Part shown: in pieces, positions 17,130-24,165 of the stretch | Layout of the letters: every line of letters begins with the position of its first letter | Numbering within the stretch: position 1 is the first letter of the stretch | Origin: Thermoanaerobacteraceae bacterium | Lineage (GTDB): Bacteria; Bacillota; Thermoanaerobacteria; Thermoanaerobacterales; UBA4877 | DNA length: 50,374 nucleotides | Direction: 5' to 3' | NCBI GenBank assembly: GCA_030016635.1 | Contig: JASEJQ010000011.1 | Span: forward strand, 1-50,374 | The notes under the pieces: model-generated | Told to the model about the DNA's origin: nothing | The model's input: only the letters and a program-made list of their open reading frames with translations | The model's database searches: none | Translations under genes and position numbers: made by a program

Positions 17130-18555
17130 ACATCATTTTCTGCATTTCCTGAACAATCAGGTCTGCCTTCGTGCCTACCACCACCTGAAGGCTGTTTTTG
17201 CCCATGTGGACCACGGCTGTTGCACCAATCTTTCTCAGCCTGTCATCAGATATAATGGAGTCGTCTTTTACTCCAAGCCTGATCCTGGTGACGCAGGCCT
17301 CCAAAGAGACTATGTTATCCTTTCCTCCTAGTTCCCTCAGGTAACCCTCTGCCATTCTCTTAATGTCCTCATGAGTTTCGCTTTTGCTCTGTACTGGTGC
17401 GTTACCCATTATCTCTGCTGCCGGGTTTACAAACTCCCCATCGGTAGCAAGGCGTCCGGGTGTTGGAAGGTTGAATTTTGTGATAAACCAGTAAAACACA
17501 AAGTAATATATGAAAAAGTACACAACGCCTATCAGCAAGAGCAGCAGCGGTTTGGAGGCTATGCCGTAGCTCAATACATAGTCAATAAGCCCTGCTGAAA
17601 AACCAAACCCCGAGCGAATTCCAAGGGCATAGGTTACTGCCAGTGATATACCCGTCAGAACTGCATGTACTACATACAGCACAGGAGCAACAAATAGGAA
17701 TGAAAACTCTATCGGCTCAGTAATGCCGGTGAGGAATGCGGTCAGCGCTGCTCCTATCATAAAACCTGATATGGCTTTCCTGTTCTCCGGCCTGGCCGCT
17801 CTTATCATAGCAAAGCATGCTGCAGGAAGGCCAAACATAAATATGGGGAAGAAGCCTGTCATAAATATACCTGCTGTCGGGTCACCGGCAAAGAACCTGT
17901 TGAGGTCTCCAGTTACAACCTTGCCTGCAGTATTAGTAAATGTTCCAAATACAAACCATACCAGGCTGTTTATTACGTGGTGCAGGCCAAGCGGTATCAG
18001 CAGCCTGTTCAATATCCCATAGATAAATACGCCAAAAACTCCTGCACCTATTATCCATTGTCCAAGGCCGTTTATCCCCGCCTGTATAGGAGGCCATATA
18101 AAGCCAAATAATATACCAAGTATTAGTGCTGTGACCGCTGTTACAATAGGCACAAATCTCTTGCCGCCGAAAAATCCCAACCAGTCTGGGAGCCTGATAT
18201 CATGATATCTGTTATAAAGATACCCGGCCACAAGGCCCATTATTATGCCCGCCAGTACACCCATGTTTATGTCCTTATTCATTATGCCAGTAACCCTGGT
18301 AAGGACCAGATAGCCTACGGCACCGGCCAGGCCTGCCACACCGTCATTCCCCGCTATGCCTATGGATATACCTATGGCAAAAAGCAGGGCCAGGTTGTCA
18401 AATATGGCACCACCGGCATTCATGACCACCGGTATGTTGAACACATCCGGGGCACCAAGCCTTAAGAGCAATGCCGCAGCAGGTAAAACCGCTATAGGCG
18501 TCATCAAGGCCTTACCTATCTTTTGCAGTTGACCAAGAAAGCCTTTATCATCCAT
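17128..18555 (-). CDS. nagE: PTS N-acetylglucosamine-type IICB component
   Basis: A 475-aa glucose-superfamily permease. The IIC domain (about 1-370) carries the GlcNAc-branch pattern GILNRLLIPLGLHHVIN and the GITEPIEFSFLF signature. A IIB domain follows, with phospho-Cys in SLEACVTRIRLGV. There is no fused IIA domain, and crr downstream supplies it. AAGGAGG precedes the ATG. Glucose is a possible alternative substrate, but nagA, nagB and nagR in the cluster favour GlcNAc. Expression is predicted to be under antitermination through the RAT/terminator leader. Confidence 0.92.
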   Translation of the reverse strand: MDDKGFLGQLQKIGKALMTPIAVLPAAALLLRLGAPDVFNIPVVMNAGGAIFDNLALLFAIGISIGIAGNDGVAGLAGAVGYLVLTRVTGIMNKDINMGVLAGIIMGLVAGYLYNRYHDIRLPDWLGFFGGKRFVPIVTAVTALILGILFGFIWPPIQAGINGLGQWIIGAGVFGVFIYGILNRLLIPLGLHHVINSLVWFVFGTFTNTAGKVVTGDLNRFFAGDPTAGIFMTGFFPIFMFGLPAACFAMIRAARPENRKAISGFMIGAALTAFLTGITEPIEFSFLFVAPVLYVVHAVLTGISLAVTYALGIRSGFGFSAGLIDYVLSYGIASKPLLLLLIGVVYFFIYYFVFYWFITKFNLPTPGRLATDGEFVNPAAEIMGNAPVQSKSETHEDIKRMAEGYLRELGGKDNIVSLEACVTRIRLGVKDDSIISDDRLRKIGATAVVHMGKNSLQVVVGTKADLIVQEMQKMM

Positions 18556-18586
18556 GTATAATACCTCCTTATAATTTATTCAGGCA

Positions 18587-18626
18587 AATAAAAAAGCTGA
18601 AAAGGTAAACAACTACCCTTTCAGCT
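18587..18626 (-). terminator. Leader terminator controlled by antitermination, upstream of nagE
   Basis: On the minus strand AGCTGAAAGGGTA pairs with TACCTTTTCAGCT (one G-U) and is followed by TTTTTTATTT. It lies in the nagE leader, before the ribosome site, so it is an attenuator and not an end-of-gene terminator. Its left arm overlaps the end of the RAT site. Confidence 0.88.
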
Positions 18627-18648
18627 CATGCCTCAACTTGAGTAACAC
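18617..18648 (-). promoter_or_regulatory. RAT (ribonucleic antiterminator) site in the nagE leader
   Basis: The minus strand shows GTGTTACT, then a CAAG/TTGAG half-hairpin, then GGCATGAGC running into the terminator arm. It follows the known RAT layout (TGTTACT...GGCA-A-). RAT folding and terminator folding are mutually exclusive because they share bases 18617-18626. The GlcT-type protein encoded at 14503-15321 is the expected ligand. Confidence 0.8.
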
Positions 18649-18681
18649 GCTGATATTAATAATTTATTAAATTCTATAAAT

Positions 18682-18710
18682 AGACTATCATATACATCAG
18701 CATATGTCAA
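18682..18710 (-). promoter_or_regulatory. Predicted nagE promoter
   Basis: A perfect -35 TTGACA (18710-18705) is followed 17 bp on by TAGTCT (18687-18682), a weak -10. The leader would be about 120 nt and contain the RAT and attenuator. Confidence 0.5.
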
Positions 18711-18727
18711 CAAGAAATGTATTAGAG

Positions 18728-20383
18728 TCAAATGCTCATTAGAGCTTTTTCTGCCAATGCCTTCGCTTCCTCTATAGTAGCATTCCTGATGACATCCTTC
18801 ACCAGCGGTATAGAAGCAGCACTCATACTGAATACATCCAGTCCAAGCCCCAGAAGTATCTTCGTAGCTTCCGGGTCACCTGCCATCTCACCGCACATGG
18901 CAACGTATTTGCCATTCTTATGTGCCTGCTCTATACAGTATTTAATAAGTCTCAAAACGCCGGGCTGGAAGTAGTTGTAATAACCTCTTACCCTCTGGTT
19001 CCCCCTGTCCACCGCCAGGGTATACTGAGTAAGGTCATTGGTGCCTATGCTGAAAAAGTCAACCTCTGGAGCCAGTATATCGGCCGTTAAGGCAGCAGAT
19101 GGAATCTCCACCATTATCCCAACTTCAATGTTGAGGTCATACGGTATACCATTCTGCCTCAGCTCTCGCTTGGCTTCATCCAGTATCTTATTTGCCCGTC
19201 TTACCTCGTCTATATCCGATATCATGGGATACATTATGCTGACCTTGCCATACGCGCTTGCCCTCAGTATAGCCCTGAGCTGGGTTTTAAATATGTCCGG
19301 CCTATCCAAGCAGAACCTTATAGCCCTCCAACCGAGGAATGGATTTTCTTCCTCTTCAAGTCCAAGATATGGTATTTCTTTATCTCCACCAATATCCAGT
19401 GTCCTGATGGTGACCCTCCTGCAGCCCATGGAGGTGACCACCTTCTTATATGCCTCAAACTGTTCCTCCTCGGTGGGTAGATTGTTCCTGTCCATATAGA
19501 GAAACTCTGTCCTGAAGAGTCCCACGCCCTCAGCCCCATTAGCCAGGGCCGCATCCACATCTTTGGGCGTACCTATATTGGCCTCCAGTTCTACTTTTCT
19601 CCCATCTCTGGTAAGTGCAGGGAGAGTGGTAAGACTTTTCAGCTTTTCCTTATATTCCTTATAATCCTCTTTCTTCTTCATGTATATACTTAATACGTCG
19701 TTGTCAGGGTTTACATAGACCTCTCCCTCATTGCCATCAACTATGATTATATCGCCGTTTTTGACTTGCTGGGTAATATTACCCAATCCTACCACGGCCG
19801 GTATCTCAAGGGTCCTGGCCATAATAGCGGTATGAGAGGTCTTCCCACCCTCATCGGTCAGAAAAGCTTCAACCCTTGATTTGTCCATCTGAGCAGTATC
19901 AGAAGGGCTAAGGTCTTTTGCAACTACTATTGTCCCATTTGGAAGTTCCGAAAGGTCGCGTATCTGTCCAAGAAGGTTGGCAACTATCCTGCTGCCCACA
20001 TCCTTTATATCTGCTGCCCTTTCTCTAAGATATTCATCATCCATTTCGCCAAATATCTCTGCATATTTTTTTACCGTCTCATGTACTGCATATTCAGCGT
20101 TGACCCCTTCATTTTCTATGTGAGACTTAATTTCTGGTATAAACTCGGGGTCTTCCAGTATCATTATGTGTGCATCAAATATAGCTGCAGCATTTTCACC
20201 CATTTCCTTAGCTACCCTATCTTTAATCCGCTTAAGCTGTTCAATGGACCTGGTTATTGCCCGGTCCAATCTCGCAAGCTCTTTTTCCCGATCTTCTGCG
20301 GCGGTCTTTTCTATCTTTATTTCTTTCTGCAGAAGATAGGCCTGGCCAATGGCAATGCCAGGTGAAGCTTTTATGCCCCTCAT
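18728..20383 (-). CDS. ptsI: PTS enzyme I (phosphoenolpyruvate-protein phosphotransferase)
   Basis: EI starts the PTS phosphate chain from PEP to HPr. The 551-aa protein is slightly shorter than the 570-575 usual but has all parts. The active-site His184 lies in GGKTSHTAIMAR. The PEP site shows GAEGVGLFRTEFLYM and the signature DFFSIGTNDLTQYTLAVDR, and a catalytic Cys lies in YVAMCGEMAGD. The shortfall is in loops and not in a domain. It follows ptsH by six bases in a ptsHI unit. Confidence 0.97.
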   Translation of the reverse strand: MRGIKASPGIAIGQAYLLQKEIKIEKTAAEDREKELARLDRAITRSIEQLKRIKDRVAKEMGENAAAIFDAHIMILEDPEFIPEIKSHIENEGVNAEYAVHETVKKYAEIFGEMDDEYLRERAADIKDVGSRIVANLLGQIRDLSELPNGTIVVAKDLSPSDTAQMDKSRVEAFLTDEGGKTSHTAIMARTLEIPAVVGLGNITQQVKNGDIIIVDGNEGEVYVNPDNDVLSIYMKKKEDYKEYKEKLKSLTTLPALTRDGRKVELEANIGTPKDVDAALANGAEGVGLFRTEFLYMDRNNLPTEEEQFEAYKKVVTSMGCRRVTIRTLDIGGDKEIPYLGLEEEENPFLGWRAIRFCLDRPDIFKTQLRAILRASAYGKVSIMYPMISDIDEVRRANKILDEAKRELRQNGIPYDLNIEVGIMVEIPSAALTADILAPEVDFFSIGTNDLTQYTLAVDRGNQRVRGYYNYFQPGVLRLIKYCIEQAHKNGKYVAMCGEMAGDPEATKILLGLGLDVFSMSAASIPLVKDVIRNATIEEAKALAEKALMSI

Positions 20384-20389
20384 GCTACC

Positions 20390-20653
20390 CTACTCCTCAC
20401 CAAATTTACTTTCGACCAGCTTAACAAGAGCTTCCAATGCTTCCTTTTCGTCCTCACCGTTTGTCGTGATTTTTATCTTAGTGCCTTGAGAGACACCCAA
20501 AGACAAAATTCCCATTATGCTCTTGGCATTTACCTGCTTTCCATCCTTCTCCACTTTAATGTCGCATTTGTATTTGCTGGCTTCCTGTACAAACAGAGCA
20601 GCAGGTCTGGCATGAAGCCCGGTCTTATTAAGAAGCGTAACCTCTCTCTCCAT
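20390..20653 (-). CDS. ptsH: Phosphocarrier protein HPr
   Basis: An 87-aa HPr. The phospho-His is in KTGLHARPAA (His14 here, His15 in usual numbering), and the regulatory Ser of HprK is in KSIMGILSLG (Ser45, usual Ser46). The regulatory serine predicts CcpA-type catabolite control. GAAAGGAGA lies close before the ATG. It serves the Ula-, Man-, Nag- and Mtl-type systems in this window. Confidence 0.97.
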   Translation of the reverse strand: MEREVTLLNKTGLHARPAALFVQEASKYKCDIKVEKDGKQVNAKSIMGILSLGVSQGTKIKITTNGEDEKEALEALVKLVESKFGEE

Positions 20654-20688
20654 CTCCAGTCTCCTTTCAGTAAAATATCACATCTTTT

Positions 20689-20717
20689 ATTATATACCAT
20701 TTTGCATTTATAATTAA
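20689..20717 (-). promoter_or_regulatory. Predicted ptsHI promoter
   Basis: TATAAT (20694-20689, minus strand) has TTAATT 17 bp upstream and lies about 35 bp before the ptsH ATG. The -10 is perfect and the -35 is poor. Confidence 0.5.
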
Positions 20718-20759
20718 AGATAGGAAAATTTTGAATAACGTTTGCCCGCTAAAATTCTT

Positions 20760-21503
20760 TTATAATTTTTTTGCCAGAAGTTCCATTGCAGAATCCCTGT
20801 CCATTATTACAGTTGTATCCGGATGAAGGTGTAGAAATGATGCCGGCACCTTAGTGGTGACATTGGTATCGCTTAAAAGTTCTGACATGATTCCGGCTTT
20901 TTCTCTGCCGCTTGCCAGAAGCAGTATCTTTTTTGCCTTCATTATTGTTCCAAGCCCCATGGTCACTGCCTTTTCAGGGACATTCTCCAGTTTCCCAAAA
21001 AACCTGGCATTGGCTATTCTTGTCTCCTCTGTGAGTGTTGTGACATGGGTCTCAGTAATCAGTTCATCTCCCGGTTCGTTAAACCCTATGTGGCCATTCC
21101 TGCCTATCCCGAGGACCTGAAGGTCTATACCTCCAACCCTCTGAATTTCCCTGTCGTACTCTTCACAGAATTCATTAATGTCTTCAACAGTGCCATCGGG
21201 TATGTGTATGTTCTCCGGCTTTATGTTTATATGCTTAAAGAAATTCTCATACATATAGTAATGATAGCTCTGTTCGTTATCCGGTGAAAGCCCGTAGTAT
21301 TCATCTAAGTTAAATGTAATGACCCTGGAAAAGTCCAGACCTTCTTGCTTATGAATCCTTATAAGCTCTTTATACATACCCAGAGGTGTCCCGCCAGTGG
21401 CCAGACCAAGCACCATGTCCGGCTTTTTTCTTATCTCATCGGCCACTATCCTTGCCGCCATCCTGCTCATTCCTTCATAGGTCTCTTCTATAATAGTCTT
21501 CAT
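20760..21503 (-). CDS. nagB: Glucosamine-6-phosphate deaminase
   Basis: NagB converts glucosamine-6-P to fructose-6-P and ammonia. The 247-aa size is that of the short Bacillus-type enzyme. Visible motifs are [11 protein letters not shown], the catalytic Asp region [24 protein letters not shown] with the ring-opening His, and [12 protein letters not shown]. It is co-transcribed after nagR (4 bp apart). It ends the amino-sugar route fed by NagE, MurQ and NagA. Confidence 0.97.
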   Translation of the reverse strand: MKTIIEETYEGMSRMAARIVADEIRKKPDMVLGLATGGTPLGMYKELIRIHKQEGLDFSRVITFNLDEYYGLSPDNEQSYHYYMYENFFKHINIKPENIHIPDGTVEDINEFCEEYDREIQRVGGIDLQVLGIGRNGHIGFNEPGDELITETHVTTLTEETRIANARFFGKLENVPEKAVTMGLGTIMKAKKILLLASGREKAGIMSELLSDTNVTTKVPASFLHLHPDTTVIMDRDSAMELLAKKL

Positions 21504-21507
21504 TATA

Positions 21508-22233
21508 TTACCCCCTGTCCCTATAAATATTCACCACATACTTAAAAACATCAGAACGATAGAAAGAAATCTCATAGAATACCGGCCTGTCAGACATGTT
21601 GATGCTTTCCACCTTTAAAAGCGGTATGCATCCATCTGTAGACAGAATTTTCTCTAGATAATGGTCGCTCATCACCGCCTCAAAACTTGCCTTGGATGAG
21701 GTAACCTCTATGCCGTATTCCTCCTTTAATAACTGGTACAGTGACCCTGTGAGGTCCAGACCGTCTATCCAGGGAGCATACCTTTCCGGTATGTAATCAG
21801 ACTCCACAGCCACCGGCACATTATCCGCACACCTCAGACGGGTGATTTCAAACATCCCCTCCTGTTCATCCAACATGAATTTCTCATGAAGCTTGCCTGC
21901 TATTGTCTTTTTTAAGTCTATTACCTCCGTTGAGGGCACCATCCCCATGTCCTTTACCATCTGGGTGAAACTCATTATGTTCTTCTGCTCTATCTTGGGC
22001 CTGGCCACAAAGCTGCCGCGCCCTCTTTCCCTAACGATAAGTCCATCGTCCTCCAGCTCCTTTAATGCCTGCCTCACTGTCATGCGGCTTATGCCATAAC
22101 TCTCGGAGTATTCCCTCTCGGATGGTATAGGAGAACCCGGCTTTAGCACCCCGCACTCTATGTCATCCTTTATGAGGTTTTTAAGCTGAAAGTAAATAGG
22201 AATTGGACTCTTCTTGTCTATCTCCATATCCAT
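21508..22233 (-). CDS. nagR: GntR/HutC-family regulator of amino-sugar genes (NagR/YvoA-like)
   Basis: A 241-aa regulator with an N-terminal winged HTH ([17 protein letters not shown]...[31 protein letters not shown]) and a C-terminal UTRA effector domain typical of YvoA/NagR, which senses phosphorylated amino sugars. The ATG at 22233, or 22227 two codons on, is the start. The frame stays open for 300 bp upstream only because it reads through the mobile element at 22316-22569, and no family sequence is found there. The operator over its own promoter predicts autorepression with nagB. Confidence 0.92.
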   Translation of the reverse strand: MDMEIDKKSPIPIYFQLKNLIKDDIECGVLKPGSPIPSEREYSESYGISRMTVRQALKELEDDGLIVRERGRGSFVARPKIEQKNIMSFTQMVKDMGMVPSTEVIDLKKTIAGKLHEKFMLDEQEGMFEITRLRCADNVPVAVESDYIPERYAPWIDGLDLTGSLYQLLKEEYGIEVTSSKASFEAVMSDHYLEKILSTDGCIPLLKVESINMSDRPVFYEISFYRSDVFKYVVNIYRDRG

Positions 22234-22243
22234 CACCGAGATT

Positions 22244-22279
22244 ATTATAACATATATATGTATAGTTGTATAGACCATT
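22244..22279 (-). promoter_or_regulatory. nagR-nagB promoter with overlapping NagR-type operator
   Basis: On the minus strand AATGGTCTATACAACT (22279-22264) resembles the dre operators of YvoA/NagR, whose core is TGGTNTAGACCA-like. TATACA (-35) lies inside it, and TATAAT (22249-22244) follows 17 bp on. The start point would fall only 4-10 bases before the nagR ATG, so the mRNA is nearly leaderless. Confidence 0.65.
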
Positions 22280-22287
22280 TTAGATGA

Positions 22288-22315
22288 AATAAAAACTGCA
22301 GTGCAGTTTTTATTT
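22288..22315. terminator. Palindromic terminator originally serving mtlD
   Basis: AATAAAAACTGCA and TGCAGTTTTTATT pair perfectly around a one- or two-base loop, with T-rich sides in both directions. It is now 260 bp from the mtlD stop because the mobile element is inserted in its right arm. The 12-bp flanking direct repeat of that element is part of this arm. Confidence 0.75.
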
Positions 22316-22569
22316 GGGTGTAAGAACCACATTTGAGCATGACATATAGCATCAGATGCGGCCTTAAAGAGAGTCCATGATGCTCTTGGATTTGCAGCAA
22401 ATGAAGCAGGGACATCCGGCATGGACGCCGGATGAGCCGACCTTAAGGCTTGTGACGCCGAATGGAGGCGTACCCTGCGAAATGCAGCGGCAAATATTAG
22501 AGTATCAGGACGAACGATCAGGCACATGGATGCTGTTGGCATACCAATATAGACTTCTTACAGTGTAGT
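22316..22569 (+). mobile_element. Non-autonomous structured repeat element, copy 1 (254 bp)
   Basis: This copy matches the element at 33267-33518 (opposite strand) along its length, with long identical blocks. Shared pieces are GTGTAAGAACCA at the 5' end, a GGACGCC-GATGAGCCGAC block, GACGCCGAATGGAGGCG, and ATTAGAG-ATCA-GACG near the 3' end. It is flanked by the direct repeat CAGTTTTTATTT (22304-22315 and 22570-22581). The outer ends share TGTAAGAA in inverted orientation. It contains hairpins CATCCGGC/GCCGGATG and CGCC/GGCG and no credible coding frame. It lies directly after the mtlD stop. Confidence 0.85.
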
Positions 22570-22575
22570 CAGTTT

Positions 22576-23727
22576 TTATTTTACTAATTTATTATACTCT
22601 ACAACTATCTTTGCAGTAATATATGAGTCCTTAGGAAGGCCGCTTATCTCTTCCACCGCCCCTGCTATGCCCTTTTCTCTTATTATCCTTTGCATCTCTA
22701 CGGCCTGGCCGTCTCCTTCATAGTCAAACCTGTAGGCAGCAGCAATACCCTTTATAATGGCTTCTGGCATCTTGCCCCGTTCTATGCAGAGTCTTAAGGG
22801 GGTAATCAATCTATCATTGGGTGCTAGTTTTCTCAATGGTTCTCTGCCCACCCTGGTGATTTCATCATGAAGAAATCTATTTTTAAACCTCTCTATAATC
22901 TTCTCACTGTATTCAATCAGTTCCTCTATGGTAAAGGTGTTATACTTTTGGGCCAGGCCGTGTGCCATCTCCTCCTGGGCTTTTTTCACAGTGGATAAAA
23001 TTTCCTCATCCGTTATAGCCTCATCAATGGTCTTGTACCCCTTAAGGTATCCAAGGTAGGCTGTCATGGCATGAGCGCCATTCAGCATAAAAAGCTTTCT
23101 CTCCAGAAATGGACCAAGGTTTTCCACCAAATTTACCCCGTCTATTTTAAGCTCTGTTTTAAGGTTGCCCTTTTCTATATCCCACTCAAAAAATTTCTCT
23201 GTAGCTGCATCCAGAGGACCCATGTCATCAGACCTGAAGTTAGGTGATATTCTGTCTACAGCCACATTTGCAAAGCCTATATACCTATATGCATATTCCC
23301 TTTCTTCTTCACTTAAGAGTTCCAGCACTTTCGCTTTAAGTATGTCTGTGGCATAAAGTGCATTCTCACAGGCAAGTATATTTAGAGTCTCATTTCTACC
23401 TGCAGCGGTCATTCGTCTTATCCCTTCAACCAGCACCTTTGCTACGCCATCCAGGTGGTTTACCCCCACAGCGGTGGTGATAAGGTTGGAAGTCACAATC
23501 TCCTTTATACATTCATCAGAGTCTATCATAACTCCCCTTACACCATTTACTTTTTCTATATCGACCTCTTCACCCAGGACATGGACCCTATAGCTTTTCT
23601 CTTTATTTAGCCTATCAATCAGGTCTTTTACTACATCGGCAAATACGACCTCATACCCGGATTTATATAGGACAAGGCCAATAAATCCCCTGCCTATATT
23701 GCCTGCGCCGAAATGGAGGGCCTTCAT
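22576..23727 (-). CDS. mtlD: Mannitol-1-phosphate 5-dehydrogenase
   Basis: MtlD oxidises mannitol-1-P to fructose-6-P with NAD+. The 383-aa length is normal. It has the N-terminal Rossmann motif HFGAGNIGRGFIG, an ACENALYATD segment, the catalytic-domain signature LNGAHAMTAYLGYLKG, and a C-terminal helical domain. The ATG at 23727 overlaps the mtlF stop as TGATG behind GGGAGGG. The stop codon lies inside the 12-bp direct repeat created by the mobile element, so the insertion spared the coding region by six bases. Confidence 0.96.
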   Translation of the reverse strand: MKALHFGAGNIGRGFIGLVLYKSGYEVVFADVVKDLIDRLNKEKSYRVHVLGEEVDIEKVNGVRGVMIDSDECIKEIVTSNLITTAVGVNHLDGVAKVLVEGIRRMTAAGRNETLNILACENALYATDILKAKVLELLSEEEREYAYRYIGFANVAVDRISPNFRSDDMGPLDAATEKFFEWDIEKGNLKTELKIDGVNLVENLGPFLERKLFMLNGAHAMTAYLGYLKGYKTIDEAITDEEILSTVKKAQEEMAHGLAQKYNTFTIEELIEYSEKIIERFKNRFLHDEITRVGREPLRKLAPNDRLITPLRLCIERGKMPEAIIKGIAAAYRFDYEGDGQAVEMQRIIREKGIAGAVEEISGLPKDSYITAKIVVEYNKLVK

Positions 23728-24158
23728 CACAATCCCTCCCTTTCGATTATATCCATAACCTCATCAGGAGTTTTAGCCGATACCAGCTTTTTTACATTCT
23801 CAACGTCAGAGCAGACTATGGCTATTTTAGAGAGTATTTCCATGTGCTCCTCGCCCTTGCCCGCAATCCCTATCACCAGATATGCCTTCCCGGCGCCAAA
23901 ATCAACGCCTTCAGGGTACTGGGCTATCACTATGCCAGACCTCTTTATATATTTTACATACTCACTCACTCCATGGGGGATGGCAACTCCGTTTCCAATA
24001 TAGGTTGATATATCCTTTTCTCTTTTTATCATACCTTCTATATAGGTTTCTTCCACATAGCCGTTCTCTACAAGTTTTCCTCCCACCCTCTTTATGGCTT
24101 CAAACCTCTCCTCTGAGGGAAGATTAAGCAAGACATTATCTGCAGCTAATACTTCCAT
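23727..24158 (-). CDS. mtlF: PTS mannitol-specific IIA component
   Basis: A 143-aa EIIA(Mtl). It opens MEVLAADNVLLNLPSEERFEAI and carries phospho-His in GVAIPHGVSEYVK, with the later IGIAGKGEEHMEIL segment. The ATG at 24158 is chosen because GGAG lies ten bases before it and the family begins there. It passes phosphate from HPr to the IIB domain of MtlA. It lies between mtlR and mtlD. Confidence 0.95.
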   Translation of the reverse strand: MEVLAADNVLLNLPSEERFEAIKRVGGKLVENGYVEETYIEGMIKREKDISTYIGNGVAIPHGVSEYVKYIKRSGIVIAQYPEGVDFGAGKAYLVIGIAGKGEEHMEILSKIAIVCSDVENVKKLVSAKTPDEVMDIIEREGL

Positions 24159-24165
24159 GATATCA

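Noticed and set aside
22234-22542. N-terminal extension of the GntR regulator by about 100 residues
   Set aside because: The extension is translated from the 254-bp mobile element and has no regulator homology. The HTH domain starts right after ATG 22233/22227, and the operator and promoter lie inside the extension.
22377-22568. A 63-aa open frame inside the mobile element
   Set aside because: The matching frame is not kept in the second copy, and the shared blocks follow hairpins and not codons.
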